From assembly GCA_030550315.1 (NCBI GenBank), contig JAUQPP010000002.1, forward strand, positions 1 through 64,000: DNA of 64,000 nt, written 5' to 3'. The position numbers and the translations under genes are program-made. Shown in pieces: positions 17,168 to 26,309 of the stretch. The notes beneath the pieces are model-generated. The model had not been told where the DNA came from and did not search any database. It saw only the letters and a list, made by a program, of their open reading frames with translations. The DNA comes from Thermotogota bacterium (GTDB lineage Bacteria; Thermotogota; Thermotogae; Thermotogales; Fervidobacteriaceae). Within the stretch, counting starts at the first letter, position 1. The number at the start of each line of letters is the position of its first letter.

Positions 17168-19486
17168 ATGATGCGTTCTTTTTACAGTGGCGTCTCTGGA
17201 TTGCAAGGATTTCAGCAAGAGATTGACGTTGTCAGCAACAACATAGCAAACGTTAACACGATCGGTTTTAAAGCTTCACGCGTAACGTATGCTACGAACT
17301 TTTCACAGGTGCTTGAACTGTCTAAGCGCGCAACAGAAACACGTGGTGGAACTAACCCAAAACAAATCGGATACGGTATTCGTGTTGCCTCTATTGATAA
17401 GATAATGAATCAAGGAAGCTTCCAAAACACTGGAAAGAAAACAGATTTAGCCATTCAAGGTGAAGGTTTCTTCATCCTATCAGACGGGCAGAGATACTAT
17501 TACACCAGAGCTGGAAACTTCGACCTTGACCTGTACGGGACTGTCGTACAACCAACCACAGGGCTAAAACTCCAGGGATGGGTGGCCGAAATAGATCCTA
17601 CCAGTGGACGAAGAGTTGTGGATACAAATAAACCTATTGGTAACATCCAAATTTCAGCAGGACTCAGCATGCCAGCGAAGCAAACGACAAGGATGCAACT
17701 TGCTGGAAATCTTGATGCTCGGGTTGGACCGGAGAAGTTTGTGATTGCTATAAATGGATACGCTGGGCGCACAATTAACACCAAGGTATCGTTTGAAAGA
17801 GACTTTGGAGGACTTGAGGATACGTTTGGTGACTACCAAATTTACGTTGCCAAAGTCGATGCCAACCTCGACGATAAGATTGATGGGAGAGTTTATATAA
17901 AATTTGACAAATTTGGGAACGTAGTCAATGCTGGAGCGATAAAACAGACATTGAACGCAAGTGCAAGTGGAAACACATTGAGCTTGTCCAATTTCATTCA
18001 GTTGCAAGATGGTAACTATACTTTCATCATTAGGGAGGCAGCCACTAACAGGATAATCGATGTAGTTTCAAGGAATGTTTCAAACGGTAGCGTTACCGAG
18101 CCTCTGGTTTCAGAAAAAATCACCCCAGATGGGAACTATATAGTTGAAGTTGCAGCTTCCACTCAAGAGATTATGGCCCCAGAAGTCATTCTTCACACAA
18201 ACGTAGTGACAACTTCTACAGATGGTCAGATTGCAACTTCAAATACTGTTAAGTACGTGGTGAAAAAACTTGATGGAACGCCAACTGCTGTTCCTGAGCA
18301 AACCATAACGAATGCCGGAATTCAGAGTGTGACGGATGCTTCTTTGGAAATCGGAAAACAGTACCGCATTGAGGTTTTGGTGAATGGTAAAGTAATAGGT
18401 TCGGAAGTCGTAACTGCTGTTGACGATGGTACGGGTCAAGGAAAGATTTCGTTTGAATATACAAGAGGAAAATATGGTCTTATAAACGTTGTTAGAGATG
18501 GTGTAACAGGGAACGTTGTAGGAATATACAACACTTTAGTTCTTGAGGGTTCGAATAACATTTTCGATGCAAATTTCAAAAACGGCCAGTCGTATGTTGT
18601 CGAACTTTATCAGCCTTCGAAGGTGGATTTGTTGACCGTGCCGGGCGCCGGAGAACCAAGGTTCTACGAAGCCGACAATCCAACGAACTTTGCTGTAGTT
18701 TCGTTCAAATCGCCATTCTACACAACATCGACTCAAGTGTACGATTCTTTGGGTAACGCCTATACTTTGTATGTTGATTTCGTAAAACTTGCGTCTGTCT
18801 ACGGGGATAAAGAAAATGTATGGGCATTTAGGGTTAGAAGCGCAAGTGGAGAGAACATAAAGTATCTCTCAAATTATGACACAGCCACAGAAATTACGGG
18901 TGGAGCTTTCGGAGTGTTGAGGTTTGACAAGTCAGGAAGGCTGAAAGCGGTTAATTCATTTAATCCATCAACAGGTCAAATAAGTGAAGGAGAAATCATA
19001 GATGGAATAATGTTCAACGCGGGAGAGAATGGTGATGGGATTGTCAAGATAAAACTTGATCTTAATAGTTTGACTCAGTTTGCGGCAATAATGGATGCAT
19101 TTGTCAAGTATCAGGATGGTAACGCACAAGGTGTTCTTGAGTCATTCTCGATTTCCAACAACGGTGACATCATCGGATCTTTCACGAATGGTTTGGTAGA
19201 TGTACTTGGAAAAGTAGCACTCGCAACTTTCAACAATCCAGCTGGATTACTCGAGCTTGGTAACTCTTTGTACGGCGAGAGTTCTAACAGTGGACAAGCG
19301 AGGATCGGTAAACCTGGCGAAGGTGGGTTCGGTCAGTTGTTAGCTGGTGCACTCGAGATGTCAAACGTTGATTTATCTGAAGAGTTCACCAAACTTATAA
19401 TAGCGCAAAGAGGATTTCAAGCAAATGCACGTACTATAACAACAGCTGATCAGATACTTCAGGAGGTAGTAAACCTCAGACGTTAA
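17168..19486 (+). CDS. flgE: Flagellar hook protein FlgE, long form
   Basis: 772 residues, longer than the 400-450 of enteric FlgE because of extra domains in the middle. Seen: N-terminal rod/hook motif MRSFYSGVSGLQGFQQEIDVV, SNNIANVNTIGFKAS; FFILSDGQRYYYTRAGNF; and the C-terminal DLSEEFTKLIIAQRGFQANARTIT helix, with TADQILQEVVNL at the end. The middle (about 270-430) carries repeated beta-type segments with Thr/Val-rich text that may be an added Ig-like surface domain. Extracellular hook subunit exported by the flagellar type III system. Confidence 0.95.
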   Translation: MMRSFYSGVSGLQGFQQEIDVVSNNIANVNTIGFKASRVTYATNFSQVLELSKRATETRGGTNPKQIGYGIRVASIDKIMNQGSFQNTGKKTDLAIQGEGFFILSDGQRYYYTRAGNFDLDLYGTVVQPTTGLKLQGWVAEIDPTSGRRVVDTNKPIGNIQISAGLSMPAKQTTRMQLAGNLDARVGPEKFVIAINGYAGRTINTKVSFERDFGGLEDTFGDYQIYVAKVDANLDDKIDGRVYIKFDKFGNVVNAGAIKQTLNASASGNTLSLSNFIQLQDGNYTFIIREAATNRIIDVVSRNVSNGSVTEPLVSEKITPDGNYIVEVAASTQEIMAPEVILHTNVVTTSTDGQIATSNTVKYVVKKLDGTPTAVPEQTITNAGIQSVTDASLEIGKQYRIEVLVNGKVIGSEVVTAVDDGTGQGKISFEYTRGKYGLINVVRDGVTGNVVGIYNTLVLEGSNNIFDANFKNGQSYVVELYQPSKVDLLTVPGAGEPRFYEADNPTNFAVVSFKSPFYTTSTQVYDSLGNAYTLYVDFVKLASVYGDKENVWAFRVRSASGENIKYLSNYDTATEITGGAFGVLRFDKSGRLKAVNSFNPSTGQISEGEIIDGIMFNAGENGDGIVKIKLDLNSLTQFAAIMDAFVKYQDGNAQGVLESFSISNNGDIIGSFTNGLVDVLGKVALATFNNPAGLLELGNSLYGESSNSGQARIGKPGEGGFGQLLAGALEMSNVDLSEEFTKLIIAQRGFQANARTITTADQILQEVVNLRR

Positions 19487-19531
19487 TTTGAATGATTATC
19501 TAATCTTTAAAGCTCTTAAGGAGTGAATTTT

Positions 19532-19753
19532 GTGATTAAGGTTACGGGGCTTAATGGTAAAGAATTTTACCTCAACGCGGAGTTCATAGAAAAGATTGAG
19601 GCTAACCCCGATACAACGATTACACTGTATAATGGAAAAAAATACATAGTCGCCGAGCCGGTAGAGGAGGTTGTTAAAAGAATCTACGAATACAAGAGAA
19701 AGGTGTTTTTACCTCCACTCCACGGGTTGGAAGGTGATGAGCGATGGACATAA
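19532..19753 (+). CDS. flbD: FlbD-family flagellar protein
   Basis: 73 residues. Seen: MIKVTGLNGKEFYLNAEFIEKIEANPDTTITL, then GKKYIVAEPVEEVVKRI, the FlbD family pattern. GTG 19532 has AAGGAG at 8-base spacing; GTG 19523 is inside that ribosome site. Overlaps motA by 10 bases. FlbD is a small conserved protein between flgE and motA in many bacteria; its role in motility is poorly defined. Confidence 0.88.
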   Translation: MIKVTGLNGKEFYLNAEFIEKIEANPDTTITLYNGKKYIVAEPVEEVVKRIYEYKRKVFLPPLHGLEGDERWT

Positions 19754-20532
19754 CCGTTCTGATTGGTGTTATTTTGGGGTTTGGTATGATGGTGTTCGGT
19801 ATCGTCAGTGGTTCAGGAGACTTCGCGACATTTATAAACATCCCGTCGCTCATCATCACTGTTGGTGGTGCAGTATCATCCGCTATAACAGCGAATAAAA
19901 AAGTTGTTACTTTCGGTATTGCAAAAACAATAATGACGGCCTTAAAGGAACCAAAAATTGATTATGTGGGAAACCTGCGTACATTGGTGAGTTTTGCCGA
20001 GAAGGCACGACGTGAAGGATTACTCTCGCTTGAGGCCAATATAGAGGAATTGCAGGATCCATTCTTTAAAAAAGCTGTGCAACTTGTTGTCGACGGTACA
20101 GAGCCTGAGGTCTTAAAAAGCATGATGGAAATAGAAATTGAGATGGCAACCAACGAACTACTTGACCAAAAGGGGTTCTTCGATTCACTCGGAACGTTTG
20201 GGCCTGCATTTGGGATGATTGGTACACTCGTTGGTTTAATTCAGATGCTAAAGAGTTTGAACAACCCAGAAACCCTTGGCCCATCGATGGCTGTGGCTCT
20301 TATAACCACACTTTATGGTTCAATACTTGCAAACATCGTAGGGATTCCAGTTGCTGAAAAGATTGCGAAAAGAGCTGCGGAGCTGGAGCTGAGTAAACGA
20401 ATGATTCTTGAGGGGGTACTCTCAATTCAGGCAGGTGAGAACCCCAGGGTATTGGAGGAAAAGTTGAAGTCTTACTTACCCTCCGGTGAACGGGCCAAGT
20501 ACGAAGCGCAGGTCCAAGGAGCGAGTGCTTGA
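19744..20532 (+). CDS. motA: Flagellar stator protein MotA
   Basis: Ion-channel stator subunit, 262 residues, with MotB turning the motor. Seen: four hydrophobic segments, two near the N-terminus (about 2-22 and 30-48) and two around 150-210; GTFGPAFGMIGTLVGLIQML and GPSMAVALITTLYGSILAN, where the conserved Pro and Gly-Pro lie. The cytoplasmic loop holds the rotor-contact charges. Operon, overlapping flbD upstream and motB downstream. Confidence 0.96.
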   Translation: MDITVLIGVILGFGMMVFGIVSGSGDFATFINIPSLIITVGGAVSSAITANKKVVTFGIAKTIMTALKEPKIDYVGNLRTLVSFAEKARREGLLSLEANIEELQDPFFKKAVQLVVDGTEPEVLKSMMEIEIEMATNELLDQKGFFDSLGTFGPAFGMIGTLVGLIQMLKSLNNPETLGPSMAVALITTLYGSILANIVGIPVAEKIAKRAAELELSKRMILEGVLSIQAGENPRVLEEKLKSYLPSGERAKYEAQVQGASA

Positions 20533-21401
20533 TGGCAAAAAAAGAAAGGTGTATTTGTAAGTCAGTTCCGGAATGGCTAAACACGTATGGAGACATGGTT
20601 ACTTTGTTGTTAACGTTCTTCGTTTTGCTTTTTTCAATGTCTACTATCACACCGGGAAAATTCCAGCAAGTGGTGGTAGGTATAACCCTGGCTTTACGCG
20701 GGAATCCGCCGAGTATTTTAACTGGTGGCCAAACGATGAGTGAAGAGGCGTTGATTTCCCAAAAACCGGGCATTTATCAAGAGCTTTTGAGAATTTCTGA
20801 GGAATACAAAGGCAAAATAACTATTGAGGAAAAAGATGAGGGCACTCTAATAACGCTGAGTAATTTCAAGATCTTCGAACCCGGAAGTGCAAGACTGACT
20901 GCGGAAGCTAAGGAGATAATTGAAAAACTTGGTGCAATAATTATCGAACATACGTCGAACATCCTCGAGGTGCGTGGTTACGCGGATGATAGACCGTTAA
21001 CTCCCGATTCGATATACCCATCAAACTGGCACCTAAGTAGCGCAAGGGCCTCCACGGTGGTTAATTTCCTTCTCACGGAGTTCAAGCAACGTCGAATGAT
21101 TATTCGTCTCTCCGAAATAAGATCTGGGCTGTTCGATATCGATTATTTCTACGCACCAGACAGGTTCGTTCCCATCGGGAAAGGCGATGTCGATGTCAAT
21201 AAGGAGCTAAAGGCACTGCGTACGAATTACGAGTACGATATGAATACGTTGAGAAGTGATTATGAAAATGGTAAAATATCTTTGGAAGAGTATAGAAGAA
21301 GGCAAAGCGAGCTAACAGCTAAATACAGCCAAGTTATCGACCAAACAAGAAATAAGTGGAGAAAGATCGAAATTTTGATAAAGCGTGAAACAAGGGGTTG
21401 A
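20532..21401 (+). CDS. motB: Flagellar stator protein MotB with an insertion in the OmpA domain
   Basis: 289 residues; anchors the stator to peptidoglycan. Seen: PEWLNTYGDMVTLLLTFFVLLF, one membrane segment with the ion-binding Asp at position 21, then an OmpA-type domain (FEPGSARLTAEAKEIIEKLG; VRGYADDRPL; SNWHLSSARASTVVNFL). The closing strand motif WRKIEILIK is separated from the preceding part of the domain by about 55 charged, probably helical residues (near 21187-21348), where most MotB proteins have about a dozen. Starts on the motA stop (TTGATGG). Confidence 0.93.
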   Translation: MAKKERCICKSVPEWLNTYGDMVTLLLTFFVLLFSMSTITPGKFQQVVVGITLALRGNPPSILTGGQTMSEEALISQKPGIYQELLRISEEYKGKITIEEKDEGTLITLSNFKIFEPGSARLTAEAKEIIEKLGAIIIEHTSNILEVRGYADDRPLTPDSIYPSNWHLSSARASTVVNFLLTEFKQRRMIIRLSEIRSGLFDIDYFYAPDRFVPIGKGDVDVNKELKALRTNYEYDMNTLRSDYENGKISLEEYRRRQSELTAKYSQVIDQTRNKWRKIEILIKRETRG

Positions 21402-21406
21402 TCAGC

Positions 21407-21922
21407 GTGCCAGAGGAAGCTGAAATCCAACAGGAACAAAAAAAGAAAGGTTTGCCCGAGATCGTTAAACTCGTTCTGATACCGCTTGTAGTTTCTGTAA
21501 TTGCGAGCATGCTCGTTCTCTTTGCACTGGGAACCAACAAACAACCTCAGGACAAGCAAAAAGAACAGAAAGTTACCGCACCCGTTCAAATCAAAGCTGT
21601 TGTGATAGCAGCCGGGAAATACCAGACTTTCATGCTTAAGGGTGGAAGGGACGTTGCCGTGGTCGATTCGTTAACTTTGCTGGTTGGTAGTGAACCGTGT
21701 CGTGCAGCGGTGGCAGAGAAAAATGATGAGATTATGGATGCTCTGGCAACGATATTTTTGAGTAAGGAAAAGTTCGACCTGGTTACTCCAGCAGGTTTGG
21801 ACCTCCTCAAAAAACAGATTCGTGAGGCAGTCAACGAGATTACCGGTTTTACCGGTGAGCGCGAAAAATTTGGTGTATTGAACGTGTACATCTACATCAA
21901 AGCTATCAGTTCTGTTCAGTAA
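21407..21922 (+). CDS. fliL: Flagellar basal body-associated protein FliL
   Basis: 171 residues. Seen: charged N-terminal stretch, one membrane segment (about 22-42, LVLIPLVVSVIASMLVLFAL) and a periplasmic FliL domain with ETVDSL-type text (VVDSLTLLVG, ITGFTGEREKFGVLNVYIYI). FliL rings surround the stator and stabilise MotAB. GTG 21407 is 9 bases after AAGGGG; an upstream TTG (21398) overlaps the motB stop. Family resemblance in sequence is moderate, but order motB-fliL-fliM is decisive. Confidence 0.85.
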   Translation: MPEEAEIQQEQKKKGLPEIVKLVLIPLVVSVIASMLVLFALGTNKQPQDKQKEQKVTAPVQIKAVVIAAGKYQTFMLKGGRDVAVVDSLTLLVGSEPCRAAVAEKNDEIMDALATIFLSKEKFDLVTPAGLDLLKKQIREAVNEITGFTGEREKFGVLNVYIYIKAISSVQ

Positions 21923-21965
21923 AGCTCACGGTTGACCCCATCCTGTTACAAAGGGGTGAGTAAGC

Positions 21966-22964
21966 TTGTCCGATGTTCTCAGCCAAGAGGAAATAGATAG
22001 GTTATTGGCTGCGTTGTCGCAGGGAGAAGTCAGTATAGAGGAAGTAAAAAAAGAAGGAGAAGAGAAGAAAGTAAGGATCTACGACTTCCTGCGACCACAA
22101 AAGTTTTCAAAGGAGCAAATAAGAACAATACAAATGATACACGAAAACTTTGCAAGGGGTGTGTCAACTTACTTTTCGGGTAAGCTTAGGTCTTTCACGT
22201 CTGTGAACGTTGTGGGTATTGATCAACTGACGTACGACGAATACATGAAATCGATCAATAATCCTTCATTTATCACAATATTTACCGCACGTGAGCTTGT
22301 GGGTAGCGCAATTTTAAACATGGCACTTGAAATATTTTACGGTGTTCTTGACGTACTGCTCGGAGGGCCCGGGGAGATACTGGACGTTAAAAGGGTACCA
22401 ACTGAGATTGAGATGGGCATTATTAGGAAAGAGGTTGTCAATATATTAACAGCACTCTCGCAGGCCTGGGGTTCTATTCACCCATTCATTCCAGTGGTTG
22501 AATCAGTCGAGACGAATCCGCAATTTGTGCAAATAGTGCCAAGCAGTGAAATGGTGCTTGCAATAACATTTTTTGTTACATTTGGTAAAGTCGAAGGGTA
22601 TTTGAGTCTTTGTTGGCCTTCGTCAGTTATTGAACCACTCGGTGAGAAATTGACGACGCAGAGCTGGTTCAAGGTAAAGCAAAAAGAGGTAACGGAGGAG
22701 ATAGTCGAAAGTTTAAGGGAAAATCTTTCAAAGACTAAAGTTGATGTCGTGGCAAAGCTTGGAACAACTGTTTTGACTTTAGGGGAAATATTATTCCTTG
22801 AATCTGGAGATGTAATTAGATTAAAAGAACACTATGATGAACCGATAAAAGTGGAAGTAAATGGTAAAGTCAAGTTCTTGGGAAAACCCGGCCAGTACAA
22901 AGGTAATTATGCGGTGAAAATCCTTCAAGTCATCGAGGAAGGTGAATCATATGATGAACAATGA
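21966..22964 (+). CDS. fliM: Flagellar motor switch protein FliM
   Basis: 332 residues; rotor C-ring protein that receives CheY-P. Seen: N-terminal LSQEEIDRLLAAL (the CheY-binding helix), then RIYDFLRPQKFSKEQIRTIQMIHENFAR (middle domain signature), and a C-terminal SpoA/FliN-like domain with TVLTLGEILFLESGDVIRL. TTG start behind AAAGGGGTG. Overlaps fliY by 14 bases. Confidence 0.96.
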   Translation: MSDVLSQEEIDRLLAALSQGEVSIEEVKKEGEEKKVRIYDFLRPQKFSKEQIRTIQMIHENFARGVSTYFSGKLRSFTSVNVVGIDQLTYDEYMKSINNPSFITIFTARELVGSAILNMALEIFYGVLDVLLGGPGEILDVKRVPTEIEMGIIRKEVVNILTALSQAWGSIHPFIPVVESVETNPQFVQIVPSSEMVLAITFFVTFGKVEGYLSLCWPSSVIEPLGEKLTTQSWFKVKQKEVTEEIVESLRENLSKTKVDVVAKLGTTVLTLGEILFLESGDVIRLKEHYDEPIKVEVNGKVKFLGKPGQYKGNYAVKILQVIEEGESYDEQ

Positions 22965-24030
22965 TTTTCTCTCACAAGAAGAACTCGACGCGTTGCTGAG
23001 ACAGATAGACACGTTAACAGATATAGAAAAAGACATGATTGGTGAGGTCGGCAATATAATACTGGGCGCCGGTGCTACGGCTCTATCGAGCATTCTCGGA
23101 AGGAAGGTTGACATTTCGACCCCTACGGTTGAAGTTAAGCCGCTGGACGAGTTAAGAAATGAATTGAGTGGTGAGAAAGTGTGTGTTGTTATTCACTTTG
23201 AAGGGGTAGTATCTGGAATTAACGCGTTGGTGTTGGAAAAAATCGTAGCTGCAGAGATAGCGGACATCATGATGGGAGGGATGGGTTCGGTACAATCAGC
23301 GGAACTGGACGAGCTTAAGCTTAGCGCGCTTGGTGAGGCTATGAACCAGATGATGGGCTCAGCGGCAACATCTCTTTCTGATATGGTGAAACGACCGGTC
23401 AGTATTACACCACCCCAAGTGGAGGTTCTCGATTTCTCCAAACCGGACGTCCAGTTTCCACCAGTTGGTGCACTTGACGAAAAAGTTGCAAAAGTGAATT
23501 TCACAATGGAGATAGAGGGACTGGAACCAGCTAAATTCTTTTTGGCAATGCCGATACCTTTTGTTAAGAGACTCTACGATATGATATTTACACCCGTTAA
23601 AGAAGAAAAACCAACCACCGCATCGGCTCCGAGTGCAAAATCGACGCAACCCACAGGAATTACTCAGGTACCGAAAAGAGAAGAAAAAAGTGCTGTAACG
23701 GCAAGACCTGTTCAATTTGAGGACTTTGGGAAAACTCAGCCGGTGCCAACAACTCAGGAACTTGTGATTGATGAACGATTACAACTCCTTTTCGACGTAC
23801 CTTTGAATGTAACGGTGGAGCTGGGACGCACAAAGCTTACTTTAAAAGAAGTTATGGAACTTGGTGTGGGCTCGCTTATAGAGCTTGATAAACTCACCGG
23901 TGAACCTGTTGATATTTACGTGAATAATAAATTGATAGCGCGTGGGGAAGTAGTCGTTATAGATGAGAACTTCGGGGTCAGGATAACGGAAATAGTGAGT
24001 CCAAAAGAAAGGTTCTACTCAATTAAGTAA
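22951..24030 (+). CDS. fliY: Flagellar motor switch phosphatase FliY
   Basis: 359 residues combining a CheC-like phosphatase with a FliN domain. Seen: N-terminal LSQEELDALLRQI, two CheC-type phosphatase helices (DMIGEVGNIILGAGATALS and SALGEAMNQMMGSAATSLS, each with the Glu-x2-Asn signature), a Pro/Thr-rich linker (about 215-265), and a C-terminal FliN domain (LFDVPLNVTVELGRTKLTL, LGVGSLIELDKLTGEPVDIYVN). Removes phosphate from CheY-P at the switch. Last gene of the operon. Confidence 0.93.
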   Translation: MMNNDFLSQEELDALLRQIDTLTDIEKDMIGEVGNIILGAGATALSSILGRKVDISTPTVEVKPLDELRNELSGEKVCVVIHFEGVVSGINALVLEKIVAAEIADIMMGGMGSVQSAELDELKLSALGEAMNQMMGSAATSLSDMVKRPVSITPPQVEVLDFSKPDVQFPPVGALDEKVAKVNFTMEIEGLEPAKFFLAMPIPFVKRLYDMIFTPVKEEKPTTASAPSAKSTQPTGITQVPKREEKSAVTARPVQFEDFGKTQPVPTTQELVIDERLQLLFDVPLNVTVELGRTKLTLKEVMELGVGSLIELDKLTGEPVDIYVNNKLIARGEVVVIDENFGVRITEIVSPKERFYSIK

Positions 24031-24051
24031 TTTTCGTAATGACAACAAAAC

Positions 24052-24090
24052 AAAACCACCGACCGAAAAATGGTCGGTGGTTTTCTTTAT
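24052..24090. terminator. Terminator between fliY and bglA
   Basis: Perfect 13-base stem AAAACCACCGACC (24052-24064) with GGTCGGTGGTTTT (24072-24084), 7-base loop. A-rich left and T-rich right flanks make it usable in both directions, ending the flagellar operon (plus) and the mgtE-bglA operon (minus). Confidence 0.92.
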
Positions 24091-24101
24091 CAGGTTAAAT
24101 G

Positions 24102-25421
24102 TTAACTTTTAAGAAATTCCCTTAACCAATAAGCGCTCTTTTTCCAAATACGCTTTTGCGTTGAGTAATCTACGTACACAATCCCAAAGCGTTTGGAATA
24201 ACCATAAGCCCATTCGAAATTGTCCATAAGAGACCAAATGAAGTACCCGCGCACATCCACTCCAGCATTAATGGCTTCAAGTACCTTCTCAAGATGCCTG
24301 ACCAAATAATCTATCCTATAGTCATCCTCTACAGTTCCGTTGACGAGCCTATCCGGTCCGGCCATACCGTTTTCGGTAATATAAACTGGTAACCGGTATC
24401 TTTCTTTCAAATACACAAGCATGTCGAGAAGTCCCTGCGGGTAAATTTCCCATCCCATTTCAGTTTTCGGTAAGTCGCCTTGAACGTACGAAAACCCCAT
24501 AGGGTTATTCGGATCGTATATAACGAGCGTTCTGGTGTAGTAGTTGACTCCTAAGAAATCGACGGGTGCGGAGATAATATCAAAGTCTTCATCTGGGACG
24601 TTTAATCCTCTTTCACGGTATAACCTCACAGCTTCTTCCGGGTATCGGCCATAGATGACCGGATCGTGAAACCACGCGTTGACCAATTTATCTACCATGC
24701 CAGCAGCCAAGAAGCTTTCTGGTCGGGCGTCGCCGGGTTCAACCTTCATTACAACGTTTGTCAGGCCGATTTTACCGTCTTTTATCTCTTCCCTGAATGC
24801 CTGGACTGCGTGACCGTGAGCCCTAAGTAAATTGTGAGCAGCTGTTAGCGCTTCTTGCAAGTTTTTGTGACCAGGTGCGTGTTCTCCTGTGAAATAGCCA
24901 AGAAAGGCAGAACACCATGGTTCGTTCAAGGTTATCCAATGTTTCACACGGTCGCCAAGTTCGGTGAACATAAACGTTGCGTAAGCTCTGAAATACATCG
25001 CTATATCAGGATTCAACCAGCCACCTTTTTCGTAGAGAGCTTGGGGCAGGTCCCAATGATAAAGAGTAATGAATGGGGTAATGTCGTTTTTGAGGAGTTC
25101 ATCAACAAGTCTGTTATAGAAATCAACGCCTTTTTGATTGACTTTTTTACCATCAGGCATAACACGAGGCCAGGATATCGAGAAACGGTACGCGTTTAGT
25201 CCAATCTCTTTCATGATTTGTACGTCTTCCTTGTACCGGTGGTAGTGATCACAAGCAACATCACCGTTATCGCCGTTGTAAGTCTTTCCAGGAGTGTGGG
25301 AAAAGACATCCCAGATTGAAGGTCCTCTGCCATCTTCCGCAACAGCTCCCTCTATCTGGTAAGCAGCCGTAGCGGTACCAAAGAAAAAACTTTTTGGAAA
25401 ATCACTTCGTTTCGGCATCAT
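24102..25421 (-). CDS. bglA: Beta-glucosidase, glycoside hydrolase family 1
   Basis: Cytoplasmic retaining beta-glycosidase, 439 residues. Seen: FFFGTATAAYQIEGA and GRGPSIWDVFSHTPGKT at the start, TLNEPW (acid/base Glu), ITENG (nucleophile Glu), and WSLMDNFEWAYGYSKRFGIVYVDY at the end. Two adjacent ATGs (25421, 25418) lie behind GGGGG. No signal peptide. Last gene of the minus-strand operon; its start overlaps the preceding membrane-protein gene by 20 bases. Likely cleaves cellobiose or related beta-glucosides, exact specificity unknown. Confidence 0.96.
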   Translation of the reverse strand: MMPKRSDFPKSFFFGTATAAYQIEGAVAEDGRGPSIWDVFSHTPGKTYNGDNGDVACDHYHRYKEDVQIMKEIGLNAYRFSISWPRVMPDGKKVNQKGVDFYNRLVDELLKNDITPFITLYHWDLPQALYEKGGWLNPDIAMYFRAYATFMFTELGDRVKHWITLNEPWCSAFLGYFTGEHAPGHKNLQEALTAAHNLLRAHGHAVQAFREEIKDGKIGLTNVVMKVEPGDARPESFLAAGMVDKLVNAWFHDPVIYGRYPEEAVRLYRERGLNVPDEDFDIISAPVDFLGVNYYTRTLVIYDPNNPMGFSYVQGDLPKTEMGWEIYPQGLLDMLVYLKERYRLPVYITENGMAGPDRLVNGTVEDDYRIDYLVRHLEKVLEAINAGVDVRGYFIWSLMDNFEWAYGYSKRFGIVYVDYSTQKRIWKKSAYWLREFLKS

Positions 25422-25908
25422 AATATTCCCCCTCTCCAAAAAAGCTAACAGTACGCTGAGCAAGGTACGCGTTAACAATCGCTGACATTGAACCCAACAG
25501 CATCACAATTGGGAGCAACGAAAAAATTGCTCGAGATTTGATTAATAAACTTCCGACCAGAAATTGGACAAGGTTATTTGATATCATACCCACCAAGCTC
25601 ACTCCGAGTATACCAAAAATTCTCGTAAGAGATACGATCCTCTGAGCAACGGCTGCCGTCAAGGCTCCGAAGAATCCCATAAAAAAGCCAGGAGTAAAAA
25701 AAGAGCCTGAAATAAGGCCACCTACTATCGATTTCATCGATGCCAATAATAGAGCACTTTTAACGTTATTATAGTAAGAGAGCTGCAAGACCAAAAAATT
25801 CGAAAGCCCCCACTTACCTCCCGGAACTGGAAACGGTATAAGTCCTTCGAGCACGTACAACACGGAACTGATAGAGACCATGAGCGCGAATTTTGTGAGC
25901 TTTACCAC
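25402..25908 (-). CDS. Gx-transporter-family membrane protein (heptaprenyl synthase component I-like)
   Basis: 168 residues with about five hydrophobic segments. Seen: SISSVLYVLEGLIPFPVPGGKWGLSNF, a pattern of the HepS1/Gx transporter family related to ECF substrate-binding subunits, then GGLISGSFFTPGFFMGFFG. Databases often label this family heptaprenyl diphosphate synthase component I, but an integral-membrane substrate-binding role is more plausible. GTG 25908 overlaps the end of the NusG-II gene by 7 bases. A longer open frame upstream overlaps that gene and is rejected. No ATPase partner is in the window. Confidence 0.75.
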   Translation of the reverse strand: MVKLTKFALMVSISSVLYVLEGLIPFPVPGGKWGLSNFLVLQLSYYNNVKSALLLASMKSIVGGLISGSFFTPGFFMGFFGALTAAVAQRIVSLTRIFGILGVSLVGMISNNLVQFLVGSLLIKSRAIFSLLPIVMLLGSMSAIVNAYLAQRTVSFFGEGEYYDAETK

Positions 25909-26309
25909 GTTTGCACGTCGTACCTCAACGTATCTTTTCTTCCCTTTACCTCGATTATCATTTTGTTTGGTACGCAAATGATGCTTCCTCCCTCGGAAAC
26001 TTTGCCCGTCTTTTCGCAAATCTTATCTGGACATGTGCTGCCTTCTACCCAAACGTACCTACCTTCGAAATGCAGTGTTGTTATGCGCTGCCCAGTGTTG
26101 CTAAATATTGGAAATATTGGATATACACCATTTTTTGTTATTCTCTCCACAATCTTTCCCGAAATCCTTACCTCAACCATTAATTCGCTACTGGGAGTGT
26201 GCCTGTTATTTTGTATGTTTAGTAATAAACCGGAAAAGATAATGATTACCAACAGCAGCACTAAATCCGCCTTCGGAAAACGAAGAAGTTTCCGTTTTTT
26301 TCCAATCAG
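25902..26309 (-). CDS. NusG domain II-containing protein, probable CTG start
   Basis: About 135 residues: basic N-terminus (GKKRKLLRFPK), a membrane segment (LVLLLVIIIFSGLLL), then an exported NusG-II-type domain with VEGSTCPDKICEKTGKVS and GGSIICVPNKMIIEV; this Cys-Pro-x2-x-Cys pair and the NxM/I-pattern are typical of the family seen beside Gx transporters. The standard start GTG 26261 leaves no positive N-terminus. CTG 26309 overlaps the hutI stop (CTGA) and is 8 bases after GGGAGG (26323-26318), so it is preferred here. Function unknown; probably paired with the next gene. Confidence 0.7.
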   Translation of the reverse strand: MIGKKRKLLRFPKADLVLLLVIIIFSGLLLNIQNNRHTPSSELMVEVRISGKIVERITKNGVYPIFPIFSNTGQRITTLHFEGRYVWVEGSTCPDKICEKTGKVSEGGSIICVPNKMIIEVKGRKDTLRYDVQTW

